Shown here in pieces: positions 19,249 to 28,924 of a stretch of DNA of 64,000 nt; position 1 is the first letter of the stretch; each line of letters opens with the position of its first letter. Under the pieces are notes generated by a model. The model ran no database searches. It saw nothing but the letters and a program-made list of their open reading frames with translations, and had not been told where the DNA came from. Source of the DNA: Thalassoglobus neptunius (GTDB lineage: Bacteria; Planctomycetota; Planctomycetia; Planctomycetales; Planctomycetaceae). The translations under genes and the position numbers were made by a program. The stretch is taken from contig NZ_SIHI01000003.1 in assembly GCF_007859735.1 (NCBI RefSeq), positions 62,001 to 126,000 of the forward strand. The letters are read 5' to 3'.

Positions 19249-19626
19249 TTACGAACTTTCAACAGCAAATCCTGCCTCATTCCAGGCTCTCCATCCGCCA
19301 TCCATTGAGATCACTGACGTGTATCCCATTCGCTGAGCTGCGTCTGCTGCGAGAGCGGATCGATACCCGCCGCCGCAGTACATGACCATCTTCGTCGATG
19401 GATCAGGAACGACCTTTTCGATGTCTCGTTCCAGAACACCCTTCCCGAGATGAATGGCTTTGGGCAGGTGACCTTTGGCAAATTCGCTCTCTTCCCGCAC
19501 ATCGACGAGCAGGAATTCGTCTCCGTTCTCCTGCATTTGACGTACATCCTCAATTGTGCATTCGGTGACCTTCGCCCGAGCATCGTTCACAATTTCGAGA
19601 AAACGCGGGGAATGACTTTTGGCCAT
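19249..19626 (-). CDS. Single-domain rhodanese-like protein
   Basis: A 125-residue single rhodanese domain with the catalytic Cys in the loop MYCGGGYRSALAA, the conserved LLVDVREESEFAKGHLPKAIHL block and the DGGWRAW ending. It likely carries sulfur as a Cys persulfide; the physiological donor and acceptor are unknown. No signal peptide. It is 113 bases downstream of spoVR on the same strand, but with no evidence for a shared role. Confidence 0.9.
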   Translation of the reverse strand: MAKSHSPRFLEIVNDARAKVTECTIEDVRQMQENGDEFLLVDVREESEFAKGHLPKAIHLGKGVLERDIEKVVPDPSTKMVMYCGGGYRSALAADAAQRMGYTSVISMDGGWRAWNEAGFAVESS

Positions 19627-19739
19627 TTGAAGAACCTCAATTCGTAAATTGCTTGTCGGCTTCGAGTTTGGAATCGCTGATCACTGACGGCTCCCGACGA
19701 TTCGCGAGGAGTCTTATCCCAGCGCCTCAAACTCTGTGA

Positions 19740-21266
19740 CTATTTCTCGATCGACTTGATCTCGTGAGTGTGTCCATCGTACGAAATTGTCGACAGTTCT
19801 TCATCGATGACCGTTTCAAGATGCACCGGTCGTCCCCAGATCGCCTGCAGATTCTTGAGCGTATCGTTCGCGTAGTCCTGCTTGAGTTCGACTCCCTGAT
19901 AGTCGTGTCGCAGATAGAGTTCTCCACGATTGGAATGGTTCCCATCGACGACGAAAATAAACGGCCGACCGTGATTCGTCAGACTCTTCAGAAACTGTTT
20001 TTTGATCTCATCAAATTCGCGAGAGGCAATTTCATAGTCGCCACTGCGATCGTTGTACGCGAATGAGAACATCTTGTGCCGCTGACAGAACTCCGCAGTC
20101 AAGAACGTGTCGATGAATGTGAGGTCGTTATGAATCCGCCGGACTTCGAAAATCTTGTCGCGTCCCAAACCGAGTTCGCGATCCCAACTTCGCTTGTGGT
20201 GCATGTCGTCGCAAGTTTCCCACTCTTCGCCGAACTGTCCGCGATTCCAGCGTTGTTCGATATCTCGGAAGAGTTCGATTCCGATTTTGTAGGGGTTGAT
20301 CCGCTGCGGAGACATCGCCATCGTGCCCGAATGATGGTCCGCATAGTCAATCACTTCAGCATCCGTCAGCCCGTGGCGAGTCATGATTGTTGAGTGCCAG
20401 TAGCTCGCCCAGCCTTCGTTCATAATCTTCGTCTGCCCCTGAGGAGCGAAGTAATACGCCTCGTCACGAATGATCGCCAGAACATCATGCTGCCATTGAT
20501 TGAGCGGAGCATGATCGAGGAGAAACTTCAGCACATCGCGTTGCGGCTCTTCCGGGAATGATCGCTGCGCCGCCTTCTCTTCTGCAACAGCGGAACGTCT
20601 CTGCTCTTCACGTTCCAGCACTTCTGGAGGATTGATGTAATCGTCCATGTAATCCTTCGCCCGGAAGCGACCGCGCGTCGAGTCTGAATCGCCGTCTCCC
20701 TTTGGTTTCGATTTTGAAGAATGATCGGGAGAAGCGGTTCGCTGGATGTGCGGCAGATACGGGTCGATCAGATTGTCGAGCGAGAGACAACAGTCGATGA
20801 AGCGTTCGACGTTTTCATAGCCAAACCGGTCAATATACCGATTCACCCGCGCAGCATGGTTGGCCATTTGATCGAGCATTTTTCGATTCGTGGGGGCGAA
20901 CCAGGCATTGTTTTTGAAGAAGTCACAGTGACCGTAAACGTGCGCGATGACCAGTTTCTGATCGGTCAATTCATTCGCCGTCAGAAGGTACGCATAGCAC
21001 GGGTCGGTATTGATCACCATCTCGTAAATCTTGGAGAGCCCGTACGAATAGCTCTTCAGCAACTCGTCATACTCCGCTCCGAATCTCCAGTGCGGATAGC
21101 GAACCGGAAATCCGCCGTATGCCGCGAACATGCTCAATTCTTCATAATCGAGCATTTCGAAGATTGTCTCAAAGCAATCCAGACCGTACGACCGCGCAAT
21201 TTCTTCCATGCGACATTGAATGTCTTGAATCTCAGGCGGGAGAGCTCTGTGCGTCGTCACAGCCAT
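19740..21266 (-). CDS. spoVR: SpoVR family protein
   Basis: The 508-residue protein matches the SpoVR/YcgB family in length and blocks ([63 protein letters not shown]). The His and Glu residues in [10 protein letters not shown] recall a metal site. In Bacillus SpoVR affects spore cortex formation; in other bacteria the gene usually sits with yeaG (kinase) and yeaH in a stress operon, but neither is adjacent here. Residues about 195-215 form a low-complexity Ser/Lys/Asp linker. The AGGAGATG ribosome site supports the ATG at 21266. Biochemical function is not established. Confidence 0.93.
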   Translation of the reverse strand: MAVTTHRALPPEIQDIQCRMEEIARSYGLDCFETIFEMLDYEELSMFAAYGGFPVRYPHWRFGAEYDELLKSYSYGLSKIYEMVINTDPCYAYLLTANELTDQKLVIAHVYGHCDFFKNNAWFAPTNRKMLDQMANHAARVNRYIDRFGYENVERFIDCCLSLDNLIDPYLPHIQRTASPDHSSKSKPKGDGDSDSTRGRFRAKDYMDDYINPPEVLEREEQRRSAVAEEKAAQRSFPEEPQRDVLKFLLDHAPLNQWQHDVLAIIRDEAYYFAPQGQTKIMNEGWASYWHSTIMTRHGLTDAEVIDYADHHSGTMAMSPQRINPYKIGIELFRDIEQRWNRGQFGEEWETCDDMHHKRSWDRELGLGRDKIFEVRRIHNDLTFIDTFLTAEFCQRHKMFSFAYNDRSGDYEIASREFDEIKKQFLKSLTNHGRPFIFVVDGNHSNRGELYLRHDYQGVELKQDYANDTLKNLQAIWGRPVHLETVIDEELSTISYDGHTHEIKSIEK

Positions 21267-21879
21267 GCGTCATCTCCTGTACGTCGATCCATCCTCATTC
21301 ATCATGCGGAGTCGACATGGTCGTTTTAGAGGCGACCGGACAGACGAAACGCTCAACACCTCAATTCCGGGCTCCGAAGTCGGGACTGTGGAGCGAATTG
21401 ACCTGACAGCACTTCTCCCGTCGGGGTCTGCCTCAGAATTCAAAAGAGCAAAGGTGTTTGCGAAATCCTATACAGGAAAGCTGTTTACGAATAGGTGAAT
21501 TCCCAGTCGCGAGGATCTTCACCACTTTTCGAACGCTGCAAATGAAGAGGATTCCCGGAACGAGCAATAATCCCGCAAGCGTCTGCACGAGAATTGCCCC
21601 GAAGTTGCCAAGAAGGTACAACGAAAAACAGCCACGACAGACTACGACTTCGACGAGGACGTTGGTGCGACAAGCTGATCGTGATGAAGAGTGAAACGAT
21701 GCGTTTTTTGATTTTCGAATTGCTTTATTGGATGAATTGAGGCCACGTGTTTCCCATCCCGTGGTTTTTTGAATGAACTTTCTCGCAGCTTATGACTGTC
21801 GACCCATTGCACTCCGACAGGGTGTGATCGAACAGACACTGAACGTAGCTAACCTCTTAAGAAAGAAAACGGTGATCAG
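21267..21879. other. 613-base gap with several overlapping open frames
   Basis: No convincing gene. From about 21433 to 21839 all three minus-strand frames are open over long stretches, and one plus frame is too. One minus frame (TTG at 21621 to 21433) reads as hydrophobic sequence (LVQTLAGLLLVPGILFICSV), but it has no ATG/GTG start and no ribosome site, and it stays open far upstream. This could be a degraded gene, a conserved non-coding repeat or chance. The end of the gap carries the mdh promoter region. Confidence 0.45.
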
Positions 21880-22869
21880 ATGAAGAAACCAATTCGAGTG
21901 GCTGTCACGGGAGCTGCCGGGAATATCGGCTATGCGCTCGTTTTTCGTCTCGCAAGTGGAGAGGTTTTCGGTCCCGATCAACCCGTTCATCTCAATCTCA
22001 TCGAAATTCCACCCGCCCTGCCCGCTTTGGACGGCGTCGAAATGGAATTGGATGACTGTGCCTTCTCGACTCTGGCCGGAGTCACGAAAGTCGACAGCGA
22101 TCACCTCGAAGACGGATTCGCAGATTGCAATTGGGTCTTGTGTGTCGGAAGTATTCCTCGCGGAAAGGGAATGGAACGCGGAGACTTGATCCGCGTCAAT
22201 GGACCGATCTTCACGAACACTGGAAAAGCAATTCAGGCAGCTTCTGCAGACGACGTTCGAATTGTTGTCGTCGGGAACCCCTGCAATACCAACTGTCTGA
22301 TTGCGATGAACAACGCGCCCGATATCCCTCGGGATCGTTGGTACGCCATGACAATGCTCGATCAGAACCGAGCCAAAACCCAGCTTGCCCAAAAATCGGG
22401 ACAAGGTGTTTCGGCAGTGAAGAGAATGGCGATTTGGGGCAACCACTCAGCCACTCAGTTCCCGGACTTCTCAACAGCGACCATCAATGGCAAACCTGCT
22501 CCGGAAGTGATTGGAGACGATGCCTGGTTTAAAGATGAATTCATTCCTGTCGTCCAGAAACGCGGTGCTGCAGTGATTCAAGCACGCGGAGCGAGTAGTG
22601 CAGCTTCCGCTGCGAATGCGGCTCTCGATACTGTGAAGGCAGCCAACTCCAAAACTGCTGATGGCGACTTCTTCAGCGCAGCTGTCTGCAGCGACGGAAG
22701 CTACGGAGTGGATGAAGGTCTGATCTTCGGTTATCCGCTCATAAGCGACGGAACGACATGGAAGATCGAACAGGGAATCGAGCACGACGAATTCGCTCAG
22801 CAGAAGATCGAAGCGACTCTGAATGAGCTTCGTGAAGAGCGCGACACCGTCAAAGATTTGCTTGCCTGA
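21880..22869 (+). CDS. mdh: Malate dehydrogenase
   Basis: The 329-residue NAD-dependent enzyme interconverts malate and oxaloacetate in the TCA cycle. It has the Rossmann motif [12 protein letters not shown], the substrate loop [17 protein letters not shown] and catalytic H189 in [12 protein letters not shown]. The layout is that of the cytosolic/plastid-like MDH type (as in Thermus or Chlamydia) rather than the LDH-like type common in many other bacteria. Monocistronic, with its own terminator. Confidence 0.96.
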   Translation: MKKPIRVAVTGAAGNIGYALVFRLASGEVFGPDQPVHLNLIEIPPALPALDGVEMELDDCAFSTLAGVTKVDSDHLEDGFADCNWVLCVGSIPRGKGMERGDLIRVNGPIFTNTGKAIQAASADDVRIVVVGNPCNTNCLIAMNNAPDIPRDRWYAMTMLDQNRAKTQLAQKSGQGVSAVKRMAIWGNHSATQFPDFSTATINGKPAPEVIGDDAWFKDEFIPVVQKRGAAVIQARGASSAASAANAALDTVKAANSKTADGDFFSAAVCSDGSYGVDEGLIFGYPLISDGTTWKIEQGIEHDEFAQQKIEATLNELREERDTVKDLLA

Positions 22870-22893
22870 CGAACGTCAAAGTTGATTAGCTTT

Positions 22894-22931
22894 GCAAGGC
22901 CTTCTGCCATCAGGAGGCCTTGCTTCTTTTT
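22894..22931 (+). terminator. Intrinsic terminator of mdh
   Basis: A 9-bp perfect stem (gcaaggcct / aggccttgc), a 12-nt loop and a T-rich tail, 24 bases after the stop codon. Confidence 0.9.
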
Positions 22932-23035
22932 GATAGTAAGGTGATGACTCATTCACTGCGCTCTGCGTTGTTTCTCGAAGGTTGATTGCTCTATTGTAAT
23001 CGAAATCAATACTGCCTGACCGAGGAACCAAGAGC

Positions 23036-24487
23036 ATGTGCTGCCGTGCGATCATCGCCTCTCTGATGTTACTCTTCTCCAGTTGTCCGCTCAGCGCAGC
23101 TGACGATGGACCCAATTTCGTTTTCATTCTGGTCGACGATTTTGGTTACATGGATATCGGGGCCAACAACCCCGGAACATTTTACGAGACGCCAAACATT
23201 GATCGGCTTGCCGGCGAAGGGGTGCTCTTCACACAAGGCTATGCTGCCAATCCTGTGTGCAGCCCAACGCGCTACAGCATCATGACGGGCAAGTATCCGT
23301 CACGGGTTGATGCGACGAATTTCTTCTCGGGAGCGCGGTCAGGAAAGTTTCTGCCTGCGACACTCAACAACAGGATGCCACTCTCAGATGTGACAATCGC
23401 CGAGCAGTTGCGCGACAACGGTTATCGAACGTTCTTCCTCGGAAAATGGCACCTGGGACCAACTCCGGAATTCTGGCCGGAGCATCAGGGATTCGATGTC
23501 AACATTGGTGGTCACGTTCGCGGATTGCCAAAGTCATATTTCTCTCCGTACTCCAATCCACGACTTTCCGATGGCCCCAAAGTAGAGCATTTGACGCACC
23601 GTCTCGCTGACGAAGCGATCAAACTGATTGAAGAATCCGAGGACGAGAAGTTTCTGCTGTATCTTTCCTTTTACACCGTGCACACACCTCTTCAGGCACC
23701 CAAGCCACTCGTGCAAAAGTATCGCGAGAAGGCAGCATGGTTGACCGAACAGCCAGAGTTCGGCCCGGAGGAACAAGTTTGGGAAACTGACGCAGAACGA
23801 AAAGTGCGGATTCGACAAAGCCATCCAACGTATGCGGCGATGGTTGAAAGTCTCGATCAGAATGTCGGGCGGATTCTCGACACGCTTGAGGAACTCGAAC
23901 TCGCAGATGATACGGTTGTCGTGTTGTTCTCGGACAACGGAGGACTCTCGACATCAGAAGGCTCACCGACTTCGAACCTTCCGCTTCGAGGCGGGAAAGG
24001 ATGGGTCTATGAAGGCGGGATTCGAGAACCGATGATCATCAAATGGCCGGATGCGGAGCGATCCAATCCGGTTTGCGATGTCCCAGTGATCAGCGTTGAC
24101 TTCTATCCAACGATTCTGGATCTCGCGGGAATCGACGCTCCCAGCGAGATGGTGCTTGACGGTGTCAGTCTTGTCCCACTGCTCAAGGGAGAGAAGCTAC
24201 CCGAACGTGACCTGTTCTGGCACTATCCTCATTACAGCAATCAAGGTGGCTTCCCCGGCGGAGCAATTCGACGCGGCGATTACAAACTCATCGAACGCTA
24301 CGAAGACGGACGGACTCACCTCTATAACACGCGCGATGATGTTTCCGAAACGACCGACATCGCCGCTGATCATCCTGAGCTGGTCAACGATCTGCGAAAC
24401 CGTTTGCATCAATGGTATAAAGAGGTTGACGCAAAGTTTCTGAGAGCCAAAGATGGTGGAGAAGATCCTTGGAGCCCGGATCAATAA
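23036..24487 (+). CDS. Exported Cys-type sulfatase (arylsulfatase A-like)
   Basis: The 483-residue protein has a signal peptide (about 1-21) followed by the metal-binding start NFVFILVDDFGYMDIG. The sulfatase signature CSPTR is at residues 75-79, where Cys75 would be converted to formylglycine. GKWHLG, HTPL and FSDNGG complete the alkaline-phosphatase-like active site. It hydrolyses sulfate esters, probably of algal or other polysaccharides in the periplasm; the substrate cannot be read from sequence. The maturation enzyme is not in the window. A GAGG site lies upstream of the ATG. Planctomycetes typically carry many such genes. Confidence 0.95.
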   Translation: MCCRAIIASLMLLFSSCPLSAADDGPNFVFILVDDFGYMDIGANNPGTFYETPNIDRLAGEGVLFTQGYAANPVCSPTRYSIMTGKYPSRVDATNFFSGARSGKFLPATLNNRMPLSDVTIAEQLRDNGYRTFFLGKWHLGPTPEFWPEHQGFDVNIGGHVRGLPKSYFSPYSNPRLSDGPKVEHLTHRLADEAIKLIEESEDEKFLLYLSFYTVHTPLQAPKPLVQKYREKAAWLTEQPEFGPEEQVWETDAERKVRIRQSHPTYAAMVESLDQNVGRILDTLEELELADDTVVVLFSDNGGLSTSEGSPTSNLPLRGGKGWVYEGGIREPMIIKWPDAERSNPVCDVPVISVDFYPTILDLAGIDAPSEMVLDGVSLVPLLKGEKLPERDLFWHYPHYSNQGGFPGGAIRRGDYKLIERYEDGRTHLYNTRDDVSETTDIAADHPELVNDLRNRLHQWYKEVDAKFLRAKDGGEDPWSPDQ

Positions 24488-24497
24488 CGAAGACAGG

Positions 24498-24556
24498 CGA
24501 GTGACGTCGATGGTTTCAAGAGGAAGGAGAAATCATCGACGCACTCGTTTTTTCTT
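24498..24556 (+). terminator. Strong intrinsic terminator of the sulfatase gene
   Basis: A stem of about 18 pairs between cgagtgacgtcgatggttt and aaatcatcgacgcactcg, with one bulged A and one G-U pair, then TTTTTTCTT. It starts about 10 bases after the stop codon. Confidence 0.9.
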
Positions 24557-24606
24557 AGAGTCTGATGTAGCCATCTAGAACACGTTCAAACTTGGTTCGC
24601 ACTGAC

Positions 24607-24683
24607 TCGCACGAGCAAACTCAGCTTTCGAATAAGTAAGACCGCGCATGCGAGTGCACAGGAATGAGCAACTTGCTTTAGAA
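24607..24683. repeat. 77-bp dispersed intergenic repeat, copy A
   Basis: The 77 bases align without gaps to 54042-54118, 61 of 77 identical. Both ends are well conserved (TCGCACGAGCAA start; GCGAGTGCACAGGAA and AACTTGCT end), and the middle is variable. Near the ends AGCAA and TTGCT can pair. This copy lies between convergent genes and its last bases cover the stop codon of the downstream minus-strand gene. Confidence 0.8.
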
Positions 24684-25577
24684 CGGGCGAACGGCAGGAT
24701 GGTATTGCCTTCCGCCATCAAAGCCGGACGGTTGGTTGGGAACCTGTGGCGATTGCCTTTGCCGCGATTGATTCGGCGCCGTCTGAGCTGGCGCCACTTG
24801 AGCAGGCGTCATTTGTGCAGGGTTGTACTGCTGTGTTGGGAAGGCGTTTCCGTGTTGCGGTTGAGTCGTGACTGATGCCTGTTCATCCGATTGCGGCATC
24901 ACACTCTTGAGAAGCGACTTCACCCACTCCGTTGACGTCTGTTCCTGTTTCTGAGGCACGACCGCCGGTTGGGATGCAACATTCGCGGACGGCTCTTCAT
25001 ACGGAATAGGTCTTCCAAGCGTCGGCATCTTGTTCACATCGATGTGATTCCAGTTTTGCCCGCTCGCATAATTCTGCTCAACCCCTTGAGTGTTTGAGTT
25101 TTGGCCGCCGCTAACTGGGGCAGGAGAATAGGTTTGCTGAGGATTCCACGGCACAGCATTCTGTGAGCCAACTGCGTAATTCCCCTGTGATGACTGGTGA
25201 CTCGACGGGTCATTCTTGAACCGAATCGGAACGAGCGCATCCATCGCCAGTCGAGCTTTCTCAGCAGCGGTGACTTCTCCCCCTGCATTGGTGGCATTCG
25301 TTGCATTGGGATCATACAGAGGCGCATCTTCAGCTTCCGTCGCGAGAAGTTCAGTTCGTCCCGATCTAACTGCTGCTTCGACGACTTCAGGATGCTGGTT
25401 CCATTTATTCTGGTCCCATTTGCGCACATCAACATAAGTTGTAAACAAAGCTGGCTGATGAGCGCGCGGAACGACGATCACACCTTCGTTGGTATTCATG
25501 ACGTGAAACTGCATCGCCAGAAGAGAGCCGACGCTGCCTGTCAGCAGACCGGTGAAGAACGTTTTGATTCCAAACAT
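24678..25577 (-). CDS. Hypothetical protein with N-terminal anchor and Gln/Pro-rich tail
   Basis: I do not recognise this 299-residue protein. Residues about 4-22 are hydrophobic (FFTGLLTGSVGSLLAMQF) and would serve as signal anchor. A compact N-terminal domain follows (about 23-110, with VIVVPRAHQPALFTTYVDVRKW), and residues about 140-299 are low-complexity Gln, Pro, Ala and Asn with repeats such as PAQMTPAQVAPAQTAP. I set the start at 25577 rather than 18 codons upstream because the protein then begins directly with the membrane segment. It is probably anchored in the membrane with the tail outside the cytoplasm. Confidence 0.75.
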   Translation of the reverse strand: MFGIKTFFTGLLTGSVGSLLAMQFHVMNTNEGVIVVPRAHQPALFTTYVDVRKWDQNKWNQHPEVVEAAVRSGRTELLATEAEDAPLYDPNATNATNAGGEVTAAEKARLAMDALVPIRFKNDPSSHQSSQGNYAVGSQNAVPWNPQQTYSPAPVSGGQNSNTQGVEQNYASGQNWNHIDVNKMPTLGRPIPYEEPSANVASQPAVVPQKQEQTSTEWVKSLLKSVMPQSDEQASVTTQPQHGNAFPTQQYNPAQMTPAQVAPAQTAPNQSRQRQSPQVPNQPSGFDGGRQYHPAVRPF

Positions 25578-25938
25578 GACACACCCGACAGTTGATTCGA
25601 ATCGCCGGCAGAAGAAGTCCTGCGAAGCCATTCGATTGAAGAGGTGCCCAACTCTACAACTTCACCACTGTCATGCTTGAATTCTCTTTGCGATCGGGAG
25701 TGAGATTTCTTGATCGATTCGCCCCGCCGACTCAAGGTTACCTCAGGCCGAAGACGCTTCGAAAAGCTCCGTGTTTACGCAATCGACACGACTGTTGGCA
25801 ACCCCTCAACCGAGGAGGTTTCCCTGCTCGGCAGAACCGATCAACTCAGCTGTGAACGGCAACCTCTCTTCGTCTCTTCGAAGCAGACTCGCTCATCACG
25901 GCAGGTTCTTCAGAGGAACGACGGGTTCTTCGGAATCC
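25578..25938. other. Intergenic region, no gene seen
   Basis: A 361-base stretch between fau and the anchored hypothetical gene, both on the minus strand. Short open frames overlap on both strands but none has a ribosome site or protein-like composition. No promoter boxes assigned. Confidence 0.5.
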
Positions 25939-26550
25939 TTATTCACATTTCAGCAGCTGGGTCGGGGTCACAATCCAGTCGACACGTCCATCGTGATTCA
26001 TCGCGGGAATTCGGTCGACGATCTGGCAATCGTAGGCGAGTCCGATCTTCAGGCAATCTGATCGAAGATCGGGAATGAGCCGGTCATAATATCCCGCCCC
26101 ATATCCGAGTCGGTTTCCGCAACGATCGAAGCCGAGGCCCGGAAGGAGCGCAAGATCGACTTCTTCCGGAGGCACATGATATCGCGCGTCTTTTCTCAGT
26201 TCGTGTCGCGGTTCCGGAATGCCGTATTTGCCGACAATCAGATCTGACTCATCGGTGAAGCGAACAAGCTTGAGAGTGTTCTTAAAACAGTAAGGAACAG
26301 CGACTCGCCCCGCCCCGGAAGCCGCCTTCGCAATCAACTCGGTTCGTGTTGGAACCTCGCTGCGAACGCCCACAAAAAACAGAACAGTCCCTGCCTCGGC
26401 GTACTCCGGCTGCATCTTGAGCCTTTCGAAGATCGCTGTCGCGAGTCGCTCCGGTTCAAGTACTTTCGCTCGTTCAGCGCGAAGTGTCTGCCGGAGCTGC
26501 TTCTTCGCTTCATTCACATCCAAGCTGCGATCAGTGCTTCCGTCTGACAT
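25939..26550 (-). CDS. fau: 5-formyltetrahydrofolate cyclo-ligase
   Basis: The 203-residue enzyme uses ATP to convert 5-formyl-THF to 5,10-methenyl-THF, recycling folate. The signature GLGFDRCGNRLGYGAGYYDR is complete, with the basic N-terminal helix (KKQLRQTLRAERAKV) and the VVDRIP-like block (QIVDRIPAMNHD). It lies 57 bases downstream of the yciH gene in a short-spaced minus-strand run (birA, yciH, fau). A GGAG stands directly before the ATG, so ribosome binding may use a purine stretch further upstream. Confidence 0.95.
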   Translation of the reverse strand: MSDGSTDRSLDVNEAKKQLRQTLRAERAKVLEPERLATAIFERLKMQPEYAEAGTVLFFVGVRSEVPTRTELIAKAASGAGRVAVPYCFKNTLKLVRFTDESDLIVGKYGIPEPRHELRKDARYHVPPEEVDLALLPGLGFDRCGNRLGYGAGYYDRLIPDLRSDCLKIGLAYDCQIVDRIPAMNHDGRVDWIVTPTQLLKCE

Positions 26551-26607
26551 CTCCGGTCCATCTTCTTTCGCGCAGAGGAAATCTGTTCACGCCATCGCGA
26601 ACGCGAT

Positions 26608-26949
26608 TTAGCCTTTTGTCCGGTAGCCGATCGATTGCAGCTCTTTCTTGATCCGATCAATATGGCTTCCCTGAAGCTCAATTGTCCCATCCTTGACCGT
26701 GCCGCCAACGCCGATCGCGTCCTTCAGTTTCGTCAACAGGTTGGGAAGGTGATCCGCCTCGTCGATCAGATCCCGAATGACAGTGACGCTCTTTCCGCGT
26801 TTCCGTTTTTCGACTCCGATCCGAGCAATTTGTTTCGCAGGCGGAGTGTATTCGAACTCCGGTTCCGGACACTGGCATTCGCTTTCGAGTTCATCACACT
26901 GTTCGCACCGGGGTGGGCGATCGAACTCGGTCCCTTCAAAAAGTCTCAT
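26608..26949 (-). CDS. yciH: SUI1/YciH-type translation initiation factor homologue
   Basis: The 113-residue protein has a C-terminal SUI1 (eIF1-like) domain with the basic strand [13 protein letters not shown], the turn [15 protein letters not shown] and the closing [13 protein letters not shown]. In E. coli YciH affects initiation fidelity. The N-terminal half carries [13 protein letters not shown], which recalls a small metal site and is not needed for the SUI1 fold. It lies between birA and fau with gaps of about 60 bases and may be co-transcribed. Confidence 0.92.
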   Translation of the reverse strand: MRLFEGTEFDRPPRCEQCDELESECQCPEPEFEYTPPAKQIARIGVEKRKRGKSVTVIRDLIDEADHLPNLLTKLKDAIGVGGTVKDGTIELQGSHIDRIKKELQSIGYRTKG

Positions 26950-27010
26950 GACTCATCAATCCACTGAAAGTTTTTGTATCTGCTTATTGTCTTGCAGTTG
27001 AATGGTGTGA

Positions 27011-27793
27011 TCACTCACCGATCACTTCGATTGTCCCGGCAAAGACCCTCTGGACTCCGACAGGAAGTCGGACCAGCAGAGCCCCTTCGGCATCGACACC
27101 TTCGCACAGACCGCCGATCTCGTCGACTCCATCGTTCACAAGAATATTCCTGCCGGAGAGATAGCAATGGTTTCGGTATTCGTCCAGAAAGTCAGAAGCG
27201 GTGGCGATTCGCTTCCATTCAAACTCCAGATCCTGGAGAAGTTGGATCAGAACATCCATCCGACTTGCCTCGGAGCCACTCACGTCGATGATCGATGTCG
27301 CCTTTTCTTGCAGCTGCTGAGGTGCTGACTGCAACGAGTTGTTGACGTTGAGGCCGATGCCGACAATGAGCAGGTTCGGATTCGCGGGATGACTTTCAAT
27401 CAATAGCCCCGCGATTTTTCTTCCCTGAACATACACGTCATTGGGCCACTTGACTTGAACAAGCGACTCGGGGAGCCAGCGTGCCACTGCATTCCGGACT
27501 GCCATTCCTGTCGACAACGACATCCTCGGCAGAAAGCTCGTCGGTATTGAAAACTGTCCGGGATCGAACACGATTGAAAACGTCAGCGACCCCGAAGCAG
27601 ACCACCACGAATTGGAACCCCGTCCGCGACCAGCTGTTTGTGCGTTCGCCCCGACAAGAGCCGGGAGAGTCCGTCCCGATAGCGGATCGTTGGCCAGGAA
27701 CCGATTTGTCGAATCGACTTCGGCCAACCATTCCACCTGTGCGAGCCAAGATTCCTTCTCAATCAGGCGGCAATCAATTTCGTCTGCATTCAT
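27011..27793 (-). CDS. birA: Biotin--[acetyl-CoA-carboxylase] ligase, monofunctional
   Basis: The 260-residue enzyme activates biotin with ATP and attaches it to the biotin carboxyl carrier protein. The catalytic block is GRGRGSNSWWS, with WLAEVDSTN at the front, VKWPNDVYVQGRKIAGLLIE in the middle and a C-terminal SH3-like barrel. There is no N-terminal helix-turn-helix, so it lacks the repressor function of E. coli BirA. I chose the ATG at 27793; a GTG at 27862 would add 23 residues but has no ribosome site. First gene of the short-spaced birA-yciH-fau run. Confidence 0.93.
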   Translation of the reverse strand: MNADEIDCRLIEKESWLAQVEWLAEVDSTNRFLANDPLSGRTLPALVGANAQTAGRGRGSNSWWSASGSLTFSIVFDPGQFSIPTSFLPRMSLSTGMAVRNAVARWLPESLVQVKWPNDVYVQGRKIAGLLIESHPANPNLLIVGIGLNVNNSLQSAPQQLQEKATSIIDVSGSEASRMDVLIQLLQDLEFEWKRIATASDFLDEYRNHCYLSGRNILVNDGVDEIGGLCEGVDAEGALLVRLPVGVQRVFAGTIEVIGE

Positions 27794-27905
27794 CTTTGAT
27801 TCCGAATGAGACCGGGCGGAGGAGACTCCAACTTCCTGCTGAGGGGAGTTGAGTAACCTCACTGAATGTCCCGCGGTCTCTCACCGTGTACGACTTGAAT
27901 ACAGC

Positions 27906-28829
27906 TTAACTCTTTGCGAGACAGTCTTCGAGATATTCGTGTCCGGCTTTAATTTCGCGAGTCACATCGGAAAGGTCCGGGAGGATCGGAATTCCGCGTG
28001 GAACCGGATGCATGAAGACCTCAGTTCGTCCCTGAAAATTGGTTTCCTTCAAAGCGGCCACGATCGGAACAAAATCGAGCGGCCCGCGATGCGGTAGCTG
28101 AAGCATTTCCTGCTCTTTGGGAAGCTTCTCCATACAGCCCATTCCGTGTTCCCATGCCTGAAAATGCACGAGGCGATCACCGAGCTTATGAATGATCTCC
28201 GCGATTTGAGAGGGATCTTGCGGCAAGTGATAGGGCGCCATCGCGAGACCAATGGAGCTGGAAGGCAGTTCGTCGAAGAGGAGGAAAATCGACTCCGGCG
28301 AACTAATCAAACCGCCGCTATGATTCTCGACTCCGATCGAAATTTCCAAACTCTCCGTGAGTTCAACCGTCGGCTTCAGTTTCTCCGCGAATGCTTTCAC
28401 TTCGCGTTTGAGGTCGTCCCTGGAAAGCCCCTTCTTTCCTCCGGAATTACAAATGACCATGCCTCCGCCAAGACGCTTGGTGAGTTGCATCTCAGACTGC
28501 ATATTAAAGATGCCGTACTTGAAGCACGTAAGGCTTCCGAGTTTGACACCGTTCTGGTCGAGCAGCTCGCGAAATCGTTCTTCGCCCATTTCATCGATCT
28601 GCTCACGTTGGTTCCCATGCCGCTCAGCCCAGATTTCAATAGAGCGAGCCCCCGAATTGGGAAGTTCCGCGAGAATGGTTTCCAGCGGTGCTTTGCCATA
28701 CATCGCAGAGGCCACGATGTAATTCAGTTGAAACGCCTGAGGCTTCGGGGCGCATAAAGAAACCGCTGCCGTCAAAGACGATGCAGCGGCTACGGAAATC
28801 TCACAGAACTCGCGTCTGGTGATTGGCAT
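27906..28829 (-). CDS. Tat-exported sugar phosphate isomerase/epimerase-like TIM barrel
   Basis: The 307-residue protein begins with a twin-arginine signal (TRREFCEISVAAASSLTAAV), so it is probably exported folded with its metal bound. The remainder is a xylose-isomerase-like TIM barrel with the metal-type blocks SIGVENHSGGL, LVHFQAWEHG and RTEVFMHP. Exported members of this family are frequent in planctomycetes; the substrate is unknown. The sequence is distinct from the cytoplasmic epimerase near 16 kb. A GAGGAAAC ribosome site supports the ATG. Confidence 0.85.
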   Translation of the reverse strand: MPITRREFCEISVAAASSLTAAVSLCAPKPQAFQLNYIVASAMYGKAPLETILAELPNSGARSIEIWAERHGNQREQIDEMGEERFRELLDQNGVKLGSLTCFKYGIFNMQSEMQLTKRLGGGMVICNSGGKKGLSRDDLKREVKAFAEKLKPTVELTESLEISIGVENHSGGLISSPESIFLLFDELPSSSIGLAMAPYHLPQDPSQIAEIIHKLGDRLVHFQAWEHGMGCMEKLPKEQEMLQLPHRGPLDFVPIVAALKETNFQGRTEVFMHPVPRGIPILPDLSDVTREIKAGHEYLEDCLAKS

Positions 28830-28924
28830 CGTGTTTCCTCAACTCATTCAAATTCAGACCGCAAGAACTGACAGGCCAATTTGGCCGCGAGGTCCTGCGA
28901 TGTCGTTTTGCTGAGGAAACAATA

